Shown here: positions 1 through 7,579 of the stretch, piece by piece
How positions within the stretch are numbered: the first letter of the stretch is position 1
How the letters are laid out: each line of letters begins with the position of its first letter
The notes under the pieces: model-generated
The model's database searches: none
Seen by the model: only the letters and a program-made list of their open reading frames with translations
What the model was told of the DNA's origin: nothing
Translations under genes and position numbers: made by a program
From: Bacteroidota bacterium
Lineage (GTDB): Bacteria > Bacteroidota > Bacteroidia > Chitinophagales > Chitinophagaceae
NCBI GenBank assembly: GCA_029560415.1
Contig: JAKQKY010000012.1
Location: 1-32,396, forward strand
Direction of reading: 5' to 3'
DNA: 32,396 bases

Positions 1-259
1 ACGGTGCAGCAAAATAACGCCTGTAATGAGAGGTACCCCATACATCGTTTGGTTGCATGCCTGCATTTTTCCAAACCCAGTACATCATGGTCAGTTCACA
101 GAAATAAGGATTTAACTGGCTGATATGATCACCAGTGTCATCGCCTTTCATTTGGCCTGAAATGTCCCTTCCATTTCTGCCTGCCCATATCGGAACAATA
201 AAATTCACCGGCGGCTGGTAAAAAGGTTTATGAAATGCAGCAAAGAGTTTCATATTCAT
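1..259 (-). CDS. DUF4422 glycosyltransferase-like protein, partial
   Basis: The N-terminal 86 residues of a protein that runs off the left edge of the window. The reading frame opens with MNMKLFAAFHKPFY and contains a GDDTGDHIS stretch, NPYFCELT, YWVWKN and SHYRRYF. This order (HKPFY, PI.AG, GDDTGD, NPYFCELT..YW.WKN, HYRRYF) is the pattern of DUF4422, a domain found in glycosyltransferases of capsule and LPS clusters. The start could be 259 or the second Met at 253. It follows another glycosyltransferase gene on the same strand after 92 bases, so both may belong to one surface-polysaccharide locus extending leftwards. Acceptor and donor sugars cannot be told from this fragment. Confidence 0.8.
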   Translation of the reverse strand, partial: MNMKLFAAFHKPFYQPPVNFIVPIWAGRNGRDISGQMKGDDTGDHISQLNPYFCELTMMYWVWKNAGMQPNDVWGTSHYRRYFAAP

Positions 260-262
260 ATA

Positions 263-288
263 GAATGTAAAATATCGAATGTAAAATA
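263..288. repeat. Perfect 12-bp tandem direct repeat in the DUF4422 leader
   Basis: GAATGTAAAATA occurs at 263-274 and again at 277-288, separated by two bases (period 14). It lies directly in front of the DUF4422 gene and each copy contains, on the minus strand, TATTTTAC, which resembles a Bacteroidota -7 box. Confidence 0.75.
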
Positions 289-299
289 ATAAATGCAAA
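267..299 (-). promoter_or_regulatory. Possible promoter of the DUF4422 gene
   Basis: On the minus strand TTTG (299-296) is followed after 21 bases by TATTTTAC (274-267), compared with the Bacteroidota consensus TTTG-N19-21-TAnnTTTG. The last two bases of the -7 box do not match, and transcription would start only a few bases before the ATG, so this is tentative. Confidence 0.3.
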
Positions 300-351
300 A
301 GTTGTGGAAGTACATATTAACCAAGGGATAGTTGATATAAAACTTTTACGC

Positions 352-1128
352 TTACTTAAACATCCGGTTGAAGGCCTTTACCCAAAAAAAGATAAAGCCG
401 TTGTTGTAAAAACGATTTTTATTTTTTGAATGACTGAGATAAAATTTTGTGCAACTGGTTTGAATGAAGCGGTGCCTCAATTTGTGGCCATACTGTTCAA
501 TGAATGCAGGTTGCTGAGCATACATTTTTTCGAGGTTCCCCGAACTCAGGTGTTTTACCATAAAAGCGATTACATAAGACCGGTAGCCCAGGAAATCGGC
601 TACCTGGCAGATGTCGGTGCCGTAGAAATGAAAGTCGCCGATATCGGCAGAAATGGAAAGCCCTGCGCTGCTTTTGATAATGAGCATATTTTCATCCAGG
701 GATGTAACCCTCGCCGGCAAGCCATTGCTTTTCCGGGTTCGGCCATTATCATCCAGGTGGAAGAAGAAATTTTTATACCCATTGCCCCCGGCATTACCAC
801 AAACGGCCCAGGATGCATCCTTTTGCTGAAGCTGATGCAATTTTTCAGTCAATACTGCCAGTTGATCCATGCATCGAACATCCTGGTGAACGATCACCAG
901 GTATTCACCCTTTGCTTCCTGAAAAAATCGCCGGATGGCCTCATATGCATTGAATGAATTTCCTGCAGTGTTATCTGCAACAAGGTATTCGCATCTCTCC
1001 CTAAAACCATGTGCCATAAAACTATCTTGCATGGCAACATATTCAACCTCATTGGTAACAATGCAGCATATCGAATAAAGAAGTGAATAATTCTTTTGAA
1101 TAGGTATGTTTACGGTGCCTGCGACCAT
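352..1128 (-). CDS. Glycosyltransferase family 2-like protein (GT-A fold)
   Basis: A 258-residue soluble protein. The N-terminal half reads as a beta strand (YSLLYSICCIVTNE), then YLVADNTAGNSFNAYEAIRRFFQ, then EYLVIVHQDVR near residue 80. The layout (nucleotide-sugar-binding N-terminus, a 'N.A...a....gey.v.vHQDV' segment in place of the usual DxD motif) fits the Glyco_tranf_2_5/StrF-like group of GT-A glycosyltransferases. A G-rich GNAGGNGYKN follows. No membrane segment is seen. The start at 1128 is the only early Met preceding the first strand; Met33 is too late. It precedes the DUF4422 gene on the same strand. Probable role: sugar transfer in a surface glycan; the substrate is unknown. Confidence 0.7.
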   Translation of the reverse strand: MVAGTVNIPIQKNYSLLYSICCIVTNEVEYVAMQDSFMAHGFRERCEYLVADNTAGNSFNAYEAIRRFFQEAKGEYLVIVHQDVRCMDQLAVLTEKLHQLQQKDASWAVCGNAGGNGYKNFFFHLDDNGRTRKSNGLPARVTSLDENMLIIKSSAGLSISADIGDFHFYGTDICQVADFLGYRSYVIAFMVKHLSSGNLEKMYAQQPAFIEQYGHKLRHRFIQTSCTKFYLSHSKNKNRFYNNGFIFFWVKAFNRMFK

Positions 1129-1193
1129 CGGGGTTTTATTTTAAAAACACTAATTTACACAAGTTTTATGGTATGAAGATTTTGAAGGATTGA

Positions 1194-1201
1194 TACATTT
1201 G
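1194..1201 (+). promoter_or_regulatory. -7 box in front of the Lon-domain gene
   Basis: TACATTTG fits the Bacteroidota -7 consensus TAnnTTTG and lies 40 bases before the ATG at 1242. No TTTG stands at the right distance upstream, so only half of the promoter is visible. Confidence 0.35.
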
Positions 1202-1241
1202 CAGAAGCCGAATCATTCATTCAACAGGTATTCAAAATAAC

Positions 1242-1880
1242 ATGACGAATTTTATTCCCATATTTCCGCTTGAACTTGTTGTATACCCCGGCGAACATCT
1301 GAACCTGCACATTTTTGAGCCGCGTTACAAGCAACTGATCAGTGAATGTATTGAACAGAAAAAACCTTTTGGCATTCCGGCAGTGATCAGTAACAAAATG
1401 TGTGAAATGGGAACATTGGTTCAAATAACTGAGATCAGTAAACGCTATGATAATGGTGAGATGGACATTAAAACAGAAGGGATCAATATTTTTAAGATCC
1501 TTGAAGTGATCCACGATATCCCTGATAAATTATTCAGTGGTGCCATTGTAACCTACCCTCAAAACATCACCAGGGGCAGTAGCGGGCTCATGAAAAAAGT
1601 ATTGCATGGCATCCGTGAAATACATAAATCGCTGGGCGTAACAAAAGATTTTAAAAAACCCGACAATGAATTATTGAGTTACGATGTGGCGCATCATGCA
1701 GGACTGTCACTGGCCGATGAATACCAGCTCCTCGAATTTTTAGATGAACTTCACCGCCAGGAATATTTAAAACGTCACCTTGCAAAAGTATTGCCCGTAC
1801 TTGAAGAGATGGACCTGCTTAAAGGAAAAATAAAATTGAACGGGCACTTTAAAAACCTACCGGGCTTTAATTATAAATAA
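1242..1880 (+). CDS. LON peptidase substrate-binding domain protein
   Basis: 212 residues matching the N-terminal (LAN) domain of Lon protease without the AAA+ and protease parts. Seen directly: IPIFPLELVVYPGEHLNLHIFEPRYKQLI at residues 5-33, the signature of this domain (FPL..vlfPg..lpLhiFEpRY), followed by GTLVQITEISKRYDNGEMDIKTEGINIFKI. Stand-alone LAN-domain proteins are common in bacteria and are thought to bind polypeptides or other ligands; their role is not established. The gene heads a plus-strand run and ends 9 bases before coaX, so the two are probably co-transcribed. It is divergent from the glycosyltransferase at 1128. Confidence 0.88.
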   Translation: MTNFIPIFPLELVVYPGEHLNLHIFEPRYKQLISECIEQKKPFGIPAVISNKMCEMGTLVQITEISKRYDNGEMDIKTEGINIFKILEVIHDIPDKLFSGAIVTYPQNITRGSSGLMKKVLHGIREIHKSLGVTKDFKKPDNELLSYDVAHHAGLSLADEYQLLEFLDELHRQEYLKRHLAKVLPVLEEMDLLKGKIKLNGHFKNLPGFNYK

Positions 1881-1889
1881 AAAGCATTC

Positions 1890-2612
1890 ATGATCACACT
1901 TTGTCTCGATTTTGGTAATACCCGCCTTAAAGCGGCCATTTTTACAAAGGAAACATTTACGATTGATATGGTCATCGAAGGTGATGCATTGCCTTTCATC
2001 GAATCGTTGATAGATCAATATAAGCCCCAAAAATCTATTTTGTCTTCGGTCATAGATCACGATCCTTCCATAGAATCCCTGCTGGCTTCTAAAACCAGGT
2101 TTCATAAATTAACCTATTCAACGAAATTAAATTTCAGCAGCCCGGTTGGAAAGCCAGAGACCATCGGTGCCGACAGGCTGGCATTGGTGGCTGCAGCCGT
2201 GCACTTTTACCCGGGAATGAATAACCTGGTGATTGGACTGGGAAGCTGCATTACCTACAATTTTGTGAACCATTTGGGCCATTTCCTGGGAGGAAGTATT
2301 TCACCGGGAATGGATATGCGCTTCAGATCGATGCATGAATATACCGCCAAACTGCCCCTGGTACAAGCTGAATGGAATATTCCGCTCATTGGCTACGATA
2401 CCAAAACAAATCTCCAAAGTGGAGTAATAATGGGCATGGCCAATGAAATAGACGGCTTCATAGGGAAATACAACGAACGTTACGGGAACTTTAACGTGGT
2501 TTTAACCGGGGGTAATTCAGCCTATTTTGCCAGTCAACTTAAAAACAAGATATTTGCCGACTCTAATTTTTTATTTAAAGGACTGTATGCACTTAGCGAA
2601 ATTAACAACTGA
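1890..2612 (+). CDS. coaX: Type III pantothenate kinase
   Basis: Catalyses ATP-dependent phosphorylation of pantothenate, the first step of coenzyme A synthesis, in the cytoplasm. The 240-residue product has the ASKHA-fold marks of CoaX: MITLCLDFGNTRLKAAIF at the start (phosphate-binding DxGNTR, Asp7), GADRLALVAAA near residue 93, a G.GSCITY strand, GGSISPGMDMR and VLTGGNSAYF near residue 204 (adenosine motif). The length is normal for the family. It lies 9 bases after the Lon-domain gene, and its 3' end overlaps the following outer-membrane protein gene by 26 bases, which points to a tight operon. Confidence 0.95.
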   Translation: MITLCLDFGNTRLKAAIFTKETFTIDMVIEGDALPFIESLIDQYKPQKSILSSVIDHDPSIESLLASKTRFHKLTYSTKLNFSSPVGKPETIGADRLALVAAAVHFYPGMNNLVIGLGSCITYNFVNHLGHFLGGSISPGMDMRFRSMHEYTAKLPLVQAEWNIPLIGYDTKTNLQSGVIMGMANEIDGFIGKYNERYGNFNVVLTGGNSAYFASQLKNKIFADSNFLFKGLYALSEINN

Positions 2613-3933
2613 CGGGCTTAAGAGAATTTCCGGACTTTTATTTGCCATATTACTATATACTCATTCTTCCGCACAAGAAAACTCTCCATATTCCAGGTTT
2701 GGGATAGGCGACCTCACCCCGAACCAGAACATCGTTAATCGAACCATGGGCGGAATTTCTGCAGGATATGCCAGTTATTCAAGTCTTAATTTTTTAAACC
2801 CGGCATCTTTAGGCGCTATTTCCAATACGATTTTTGATCTTGGTGGTGAAGTAGATTTCAGGTCGTTGAGAAATACACAGGTGCCCGGCAAATCAACATC
2901 TACCAATGCGGTGTTTTCCTACCTGCAGGTTGGCTTCCCGATCGCAACAGCTAAGATGAAACGTAAAGGAATATTCTGGGGGCTCAGCTTTGGTCTTCGC
3001 CCAATCAGCAAGATCAATTACAAGATCGAAAAAAATGAGCGTTTATCCGGCATCGATAGTCTCAATACCCTGTTCGAAGGATCAGGTGGTTTGAACCAGG
3101 CCAATATCAGCACGGGTGTTCGCATCAAGAATTTCAGCCTCGGTATCAGCACAGGTTATAATTTTGGCAACAAGGATTACAGCACCCGTTTAAATTTTCT
3201 GAACGATTCAGTTATTTATTATAAATCGAATTCAGAAACCAAGGCCAGTTATGGCGGCGTGTTCCTGAATATTGGCGTACAGTATATGTTCGAAACGGGC
3301 AACAAGGGTAAACTTATCGTTGGCGCATATACGAACCTGCAGCAAAGCCTGAATGCCAAACAGAACCACATAGATGAAACATTTACTTATGATGGCAATG
3401 GTGCTGTATTGAATATCGATACTGTTGCCTTTCAGAATGATGAAAAAGGTACTGTAAAACTTCCATCTACTTATGGCATCGGGTTTACTTACCAGGACAA
3501 GAACAATCATTGGCTGGTAGGCGCTGATATGGAATTTTCGAACTGGAGCAAGTACCGTTATTATAACCAGGCTGATGCTGTTCAAAATAGCTGGACCATC
3601 AAAGCTGGCGCTGAATATCTTCCCGCATCTGCCACTACTTCAAGTTCTAAATACTGGAGTTTTGTACGTTACAGGGCAGGACTTTATTATGGACCAGATT
3701 ATATTAAGCTCGATAAAAGCCGTTCAAACTATGGGGCTACATTGGGAGCAAGCCTACCATTAACTTCTTTTCGTCAAAGGAATATTGCCGGAGAATATGT
3801 TCTACTCAATACCGGCATCGAAGTGGGTGGCAGGGGTAGCAAACAAAATTCAACAGTAAGAGAAAGCATCATGCGTTTCAATGTGGGCATATCCATGAAC
3901 GGTGCCTGGTTCTTTAAAAGAAAGTATGATTAA
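2587..3933 (+). CDS. Outer-membrane beta-barrel protein (FadL/PorV-like), CoaX-LptC neighbourhood
   Basis: 448 residues if it starts at the ATG at 2587, which gives a proper signal peptide (LKRISGLLFAILLYTHSSAQ, cleavage near residues 22-24). A start at 2527 would put 20 unsuitable residues in front. The mature protein begins ENSPYSRFGIGDL, then MGGISAGYASYSSLNFLNPASLGA; 'NPAs..a' near the N-terminus is usual in FadL/PorV-like barrels. The rest alternates amphipathic strands (for example FSLGISTGYNFG, GGVFLNIGVQYMF, YRAGLYYG) and the C-terminus ends in aromatic FFKRKYD. It lies between coaX and lptC, an arrangement I recall from other Bacteroidota. The function is unknown; a role at the outer membrane connected with LPS export is inferred from position only. 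Confidence 0.8.
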   Translation: MHLAKLTTDGLKRISGLLFAILLYTHSSAQENSPYSRFGIGDLTPNQNIVNRTMGGISAGYASYSSLNFLNPASLGAISNTIFDLGGEVDFRSLRNTQVPGKSTSTNAVFSYLQVGFPIATAKMKRKGIFWGLSFGLRPISKINYKIEKNERLSGIDSLNTLFEGSGGLNQANISTGVRIKNFSLGISTGYNFGNKDYSTRLNFLNDSVIYYKSNSETKASYGGVFLNIGVQYMFETGNKGKLIVGAYTNLQQSLNAKQNHIDETFTYDGNGAVLNIDTVAFQNDEKGTVKLPSTYGIGFTYQDKNNHWLVGADMEFSNWSKYRYYNQADAVQNSWTIKAGAEYLPASATTSSSKYWSFVRYRAGLYYGPDYIKLDKSRSNYGATLGASLPLTSFRQRNIAGEYVLLNTGIEVGGRGSKQNSTVRESIMRFNVGISMNGAWFFKRKYD

Positions 3934-3951
3934 CCCGTTTACTTTTCATTC

Positions 3952-4527
3952 ATGACAGTCAAACATCGAAATACATCATTATTTGCAGCCTTGTTAACAG
4001 GCTGCATTTTTTTATTTGGATGTGAGAACAATGAAACCGTGGTGAACAACCTGAACAAAAAAAAGATCGGGGTAGAAGAAGCCAAAAAAGTAAATCTTAA
4101 TTATACGATAGGCGGCAATACCAAGGCTATTTTAACAGCGCCCATCATGTTGAATGTTGCCGATACCGTTCCTTATGTAGAGTTTCCACAAACCCTGCAT
4201 GCTGATTTTTACAATGAAAACGGTATCGTTGAAAGTAAGCTGGATGCACGTTATGGTAAGTATAAGCAAAACAAAAGCATTGTGTTTCTTAAAGACAGTG
4301 TAAAAGTGATCAACCTGTTAAAAGGCGATACGCTGTATTGCGATGAATTATATTGGGACAGGAACCGCACCGGCGTTGAATTCTATACAGATAAGCCTGT
4401 TCGCATCAGAACAAAAACACAGGTCCTCAATGGCATCGGCATGGAATCGAGCCAGGATTTCAGGAACTGGCATATCATTCAATCCACCGGAACGATCCAG
4501 GTACCATCTTCAAAATTCCCGGGGTAA
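3952..4527 (+). CDS. lptC: LPS export ABC transporter periplasmic protein LptC
   Basis: 191 residues. LptC anchors the periplasmic LPS bridge to the inner-membrane LptBFG transporter. The N-terminus is a lipoprotein-type signal with two candidate lipidation cysteines, LLTGC (Cys18) and LFGC (Cys24); the Bacteroidota proteins are often predicted lipoproteins, unlike the membrane-anchored E. coli LptC. The mature part shows the LptC/OstA-like beta-jellyroll pattern: TKAILTAPIMLN, PQTLHADFYNENGIVESKLDARYGKYKQNKS, VFLKDSVKVINLLKGDTLYCDELYWD and KPVRIRTKTQVLNGIGMESSQDF. It starts 18 bases after the barrel gene. Confidence 0.88.
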   Translation: MTVKHRNTSLFAALLTGCIFLFGCENNETVVNNLNKKKIGVEEAKKVNLNYTIGGNTKAILTAPIMLNVADTVPYVEFPQTLHADFYNENGIVESKLDARYGKYKQNKSIVFLKDSVKVINLLKGDTLYCDELYWDRNRTGVEFYTDKPVRIRTKTQVLNGIGMESSQDFRNWHIIQSTGTIQVPSSKFPG

Positions 4528-4558
4528 CATTTTCTTTTGTTCATATTCTCCTTCATGA

Positions 4559-4577
4559 AATTCCCTAATTCGGAATT
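4559..4577. terminator. Weak stem-loop between lptC and the aldo/keto reductase
   Basis: AATTCC (4559-4564) pairs with GGAATT (4572-4577) around a 7-base loop, followed on the plus strand by CTTTTC. The stem is short and A/T-rich, so it is only a weak terminator candidate. Confidence 0.25.
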
Positions 4578-4621
4578 CTTTTCTGCTGGTTAACCTAACT
4601 TCGGAGTCTAAATTAATTAAC

Positions 4622-5611
4622 ATGGAATACCGCCGTTTGGGAAAATCGGGATTGCAGGTAAGTGCCCTTTCTTTTGGAAGCTGGGTAAGTTTTAGTAAAC
4701 AGATCAACGATAAAATTGCCGAAGAACTCATGGGCATTGCTTACGATAATGGTATCAATTTCTTTGATAACGCAGAAGTATATGCGCTGGGCGAAAGTGA
4801 AAAAATGATGGGTCGTGTTTTGAAGAAAAAGAAATGGGATCGCACTTCTTACATTGTTTCTTCCAAAGCATTCTGGGGATGGCGGGGTAAAGACAATAAG
4901 CCCAATCAAACAGGTTGCAGCCGCAAGCATTTGATAGAAGCCTGCAATGAAGCTATGAAGCGTCTGCAGGTAGATTACCTCGATTTGTATTTTTGCCACC
5001 GGCCCGATAAACAAACGCCCATTGAAGAAACGGTATGGGCCATGAATCATCTTATTCAACAGGGAAAGATCCTTTACTGGGGAACCAGTGAATGGAGTGC
5101 CGTGGAGATCATGGAAGCACATCGTGTGGCTGCCGATTACAGGCTAATCGCCCCAACTATGGAACAACCTCAATACAATATGTTTGAACGGGGAAAGATG
5201 GATAAAGATTACCTGGATATTTTCAGAACGGTTGGCATGGGTACCACCATCTGGAGCCCGCTTGCATCGGGATTGCTTAGCGGTAAATACAATGAGGGTA
5301 TTCCAAAGAACAGCCGTTTCGGACTGGAAGGTTTTGATTGGTTAAAAGACCGATGGATCTCGGATGACAAAATAAAAAAGGTGATCAAACTTTCTGAGCT
5401 CTCCAAAAAACTTGGCATCAGCACAGCGGCACTCAGTATTGCATGGTGTTTGAAAAATACTAATGTTAGCACAGCCATTTTGGGCGCTACTAAAAAACAA
5501 CAATTGCTCGATAATTTAAAATCGCTGGAAGCTTTGCCAAAACTCACCCCAGAGGTAATGGAAAAAATAGAATCCATCATGAAAAACAAACCAGCCTTAC
5601 CAGATCATTAA
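4622..5611 (+). CDS. Aldo/keto reductase, Kv-beta-like group
   Basis: A 329-residue NADPH-dependent oxidoreductase with a TIM-barrel fold. The catalytic tetrad is visible: Asp49 and Tyr54 in FFDNAEVYALGESE, Lys82 in VSSKAFWGW and His126 in DLYFCHRPDK. The start MEYRRLGKSGLQVSALSFGSW, the NAEVYA.GESE motif and TSEWSAVEIMEAH are the features that place it near the voltage-gated potassium channel beta-subunit family (AKR6) and its bacterial relatives. The C-terminal TAILGATKKQQLLDNLKSLE contributes to cofactor binding. The natural substrate is not known. The next gene starts 1 base after its stop codon, so the two are co-transcribed. Confidence 0.9.
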   Translation: MEYRRLGKSGLQVSALSFGSWVSFSKQINDKIAEELMGIAYDNGINFFDNAEVYALGESEKMMGRVLKKKKWDRTSYIVSSKAFWGWRGKDNKPNQTGCSRKHLIEACNEAMKRLQVDYLDLYFCHRPDKQTPIEETVWAMNHLIQQGKILYWGTSEWSAVEIMEAHRVAADYRLIAPTMEQPQYNMFERGKMDKDYLDIFRTVGMGTTIWSPLASGLLSGKYNEGIPKNSRFGLEGFDWLKDRWISDDKIKKVIKLSELSKKLGISTAALSIAWCLKNTNVSTAILGATKKQQLLDNLKSLEALPKLTPEVMEKIESIMKNKPALPDH

Positions 5612-5612
5612 T

Positions 5613-5972
5613 ATGGAAGCGATACATATCTATGGAATTCCCAATTGTGATGTCACCAAAAAGGCATTGGCATGGCTGAAGAAAGAAAAGCTCGGTTATA
5701 TTTTTCACGATTATAAAAAAGAAGGAGCAAGTGCTAAAAAGCTGAATGAATGGTGTAAGCAAATTGACTGGACGATCCTGTTAAATAAAAGAGGAACAAC
5801 GTGGAAACAATTGCCTTCAACCATCCAGGACGGGATCAAAGACCAGGCAACCGCGGTAAAGATCATGCAGGAATATACGAGCCTGATCAAAAGGCCGGTC
5901 ATAGAAAATGCAGGCAGGATTGTAACTGGCTTCCAGGAAAAAGCCTATGCGGGGTTGCTGCTGAAAGGATGA
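5613..5972 (+). CDS. ArsC/Spx/YffB-family thioredoxin-fold protein
   Basis: 119 residues of the ArsC superfamily. IYGIPNCDVTKKALAWLKKE holds Cys12 followed at +4/+5 by Lys-Lys, the single-cysteine CxxxKKA form seen in YffB-like proteins, and not the CxxC of glutaredoxins. It then has the expected YIFHDYKKEG, LLNKRGTTWKQL and KRPVIENAGRIVTGF segments; 'lIKRPVie' near residue 94 is the family's cis-proline loop. YffB-type proteins are suspected glutathione- or thiol-dependent reductases. They are not proven arsenate reductases, and nothing near this gene suggests arsenic resistance. It is translationally coupled to the aldo/keto reductase upstream. Confidence 0.88.
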   Translation: MEAIHIYGIPNCDVTKKALAWLKKEKLGYIFHDYKKEGASAKKLNEWCKQIDWTILLNKRGTTWKQLPSTIQDGIKDQATAVKIMQEYTSLIKRPVIENAGRIVTGFQEKAYAGLLLKG

Positions 5973-5982
5973 AATTATAAAG

Positions 5983-6023
5983 AGGAAAAACGGTTATTGC
6001 CATCGCAACAGTAACTTTTTCCT
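5983..6023 (+). terminator. Bulged stem-loop after the ArsC-like gene
   Basis: The stem AGGAAAAA (5983-5990) with TTTTTCCT (6016-6023) is extended by GTTA with TAAC and TTGC with GCAA around a CATC loop, with small bulges (5991-5992 and 6009-6011). It lies 11 bases after the stop codon. There is no T-run beyond the stem, so termination efficiency is uncertain; it could also protect the 3' end. Confidence 0.5.
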
Positions 6024-6114
6024 GTATATTGCCGACGCATTATATTACAACGATCCGGGTATGATTAACATCACCCCAAGGAAGAAAATTATATCCATTT
6101 ATAAATAAACAATC

Positions 6115-6525
6115 ATGAAAAGAAATGCAACTGCCGTTTGGCAAGGAACCGGTAAAGAAGGTTCGGGTCACCTGACCACACAAAGCACTGTGTTAAATAA
6201 AACCCAGTACTCTTTTAGCAGCCGTTTTGAAAATGGCGTAGGAACAAACCCCGAAGAGTTGGTTGCCGCCGCACATGCAGGCTGTTTCACCATGAAACTT
6301 ACTTTTATATTGAATGCAGCTGGTTTCACGCCCGATAATATTGAAACACGTTGCGAAATCACGCTTGCTGATGGTTCCATCACCGAATCGCACCTGCATG
6401 TAAAAGCAACGGTGCCCGGTGTAAGTAAAGAAGTGTTTGATGCTTCTGTTGCAGATGCTAAAGCTAACTGTCCGATCTCTAAATTGTACAATACCAACAT
6501 TACACACGAAGCCGAGTTGATATAA
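6115..6525 (+). CDS. osmC: OsmC-family peroxiredoxin
   Basis: A 136-residue thiol-dependent hydroperoxide reductase of the OsmC branch of OsmC/Ohr. The two catalytic cysteines are Cys57 in LVAAAHAGCFTMKLTF and Cys119 in DAKANCPISKL. The conserved GTNPEELVAAAHA supplies the glutamate near the active site. The beginning MKRNATAVWQGTGKEGSGHLTT and 'GVGTNPEEL' are typical of OsmC more than of Ohr. The length is normal. It detoxifies organic hydroperoxides in the cytoplasm, usually induced by osmotic or oxidative stress. It stands between two stem-loops and is therefore probably a single-gene transcript. Confidence 0.93.
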   Translation: MKRNATAVWQGTGKEGSGHLTTQSTVLNKTQYSFSSRFENGVGTNPEELVAAAHAGCFTMKLTFILNAAGFTPDNIETRCEITLADGSITESHLHVKATVPGVSKEVFDASVADAKANCPISKLYNTNITHEAELI

Positions 6526-6538
6526 TTTATTTTAAGTG

Positions 6539-6580
6539 AATAGTGAAAGGGCCTATAATTCATGTGGCCTTTTCACTATT
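6539..6580 (+). terminator. Rho-independent terminator after osmC
   Basis: A 15-bp stem, AATAGTGAAAGGGCC (6539-6553) with GGCCTTTTCACTATT (6566-6580), with one G:T pair and a 12-base loop, followed by TAATTTTA. It begins 13 bases after the osmC stop. It contains an ATG at 6562 in frame with the next gene, which argues for the later start of that gene at 6610. Confidence 0.85.
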
Positions 6581-6609
6581 TAATTTTACACCTACTACAA
6601 CTTATTCCT

Positions 6610-7428
6610 ATGTCATTTCAAAACAAAACCATTCTCATCACCGGTGCCAGCCGCGGCATTGGCAAAGCAATCGGTTTGCGTTTGGCCAAAGAAGGTGCAA
6701 ACATTGTGATCGCTTCTAAAAGCGTGGAGGAAAACCCCAAACTGGGAGGAACCATTTACACTGCTGCTGCGGAAATGGAAGCTGCCGGCGGTAAGGCATT
6801 GGCAGTACAATGCGATATTCGTTTTGAAGACCAGGTGCAATTGGTTGTAGACAAAGCAGTAGATAAATTCGGTGGCATTGATATGCTCATCAACAACGCC
6901 TCTGCAATTAACCTGAATAATTCTGAACAAATGGAACCCAAGCGGTTCGACCTGATGTATGATATCAATGTACGGGGAACATTCATGGTAAGTAAAGCCT
7001 GTATCCCTCACCTGAAGAAATCGACCAATGCACATATCCTTAATCTCTCTCCCCCGATCAATATGGATATGAAATGGTTTGCTAATCATCTCGCCTATAC
7101 GATAAGCAAGTACGACATGACGATGATCGCCCTTGGCCTTGCTGCAGAATTAAAAAAATATAACGTTGCCGCCAATACGCTTTGGCCCCGCACTACCATT
7201 GCTACAGCAGCCGTGCAGAATTTACTTGGCGGTGATGCATTGATCAACATGAGTCGTAAACCCGAGATCATGGCCGATGCAGCGTATTATATTTTATCCA
7301 AACCATCGGCTGACTGCACCGGCAACAGTTTTATTGATGAAGCTGTATTGGCAGCAGAAGGCATTACAGATCTTGCTGCATATTCAGTTATGCCGGGAGC
7401 CCCGTTGTACAATGACCTTTTCATCTGA
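6610..7428 (+). CDS. Short-chain dehydrogenase/reductase, HSDL2-like
   Basis: 272 residues from the ATG at 6610; an in-frame ATG at 6562 falls inside the osmC terminator and would add a non-family extension. SDR marks: cofactor-binding TGASRGIG at residues 11-18, NNAS at 94-97, catalytic Ser146 (ILNLSPP), Tyr162 and Lys166 (YTISK). The combination NLSPP, the insertion after SKSVEENPKLGGTIYTAAAEME and NTLWPRT.IATAAV matches the hydroxysteroid-dehydrogenase-like protein 2 (SDR13C) group, here without the C-terminal SCP2 domain of the eukaryotic proteins. The physiological substrate is unknown, perhaps an acyl or hydroxy-lipid. Confidence 0.9.
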   Translation: MSFQNKTILITGASRGIGKAIGLRLAKEGANIVIASKSVEENPKLGGTIYTAAAEMEAAGGKALAVQCDIRFEDQVQLVVDKAVDKFGGIDMLINNASAINLNNSEQMEPKRFDLMYDINVRGTFMVSKACIPHLKKSTNAHILNLSPPINMDMKWFANHLAYTISKYDMTMIALGLAAELKKYNVAANTLWPRTTIATAAVQNLLGGDALINMSRKPEIMADAAYYILSKPSADCTGNSFIDEAVLAAEGITDLAAYSVMPGAPLYNDLFI

Positions 7429-7527
7429 TCTTTTTTACTAATGAGAGTTTCGTGTTAAAGAATACTTAATAAATTTTCCTTTTTGATGAGCGGTAAGCAT
7501 TTCGCAAGTGGTACGTTTAATTTCGTA

Positions 7528-7560
7528 GTCGTTGCAAAAGAAAGTATTGAAAGCAACGAC
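7528..7560. promoter_or_regulatory. 8-bp perfect inverted repeat upstream of the DUF5916 gene
   Basis: GTCGTTGC (7528-7535) and GCAACGAC (7553-7560) are exact reverse complements separated by 17 bases, ending 19 bases before the ATG at 7580. It could be a stem-loop in the mRNA leader or a spaced operator dyad. No flanking promoter with a good match could be picked out. Confidence 0.55.
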
Positions 7561-7579
7561 CAACTTAATTGTATCGCCC

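Noticed and set aside
430-957. A 175-codon open frame on the plus strand opposite the glycosyltransferase
   Set aside because: Antisense to a gene with recognisable motifs (YLVIVHQDVR); the translated product is not protein-like.
5613-5972. Arsenate reductase
   Set aside because: The single-cysteine CxxxKKA form is that of YffB/Spx-like proteins, and there is no arsR, arsB or arsenic operon nearby.
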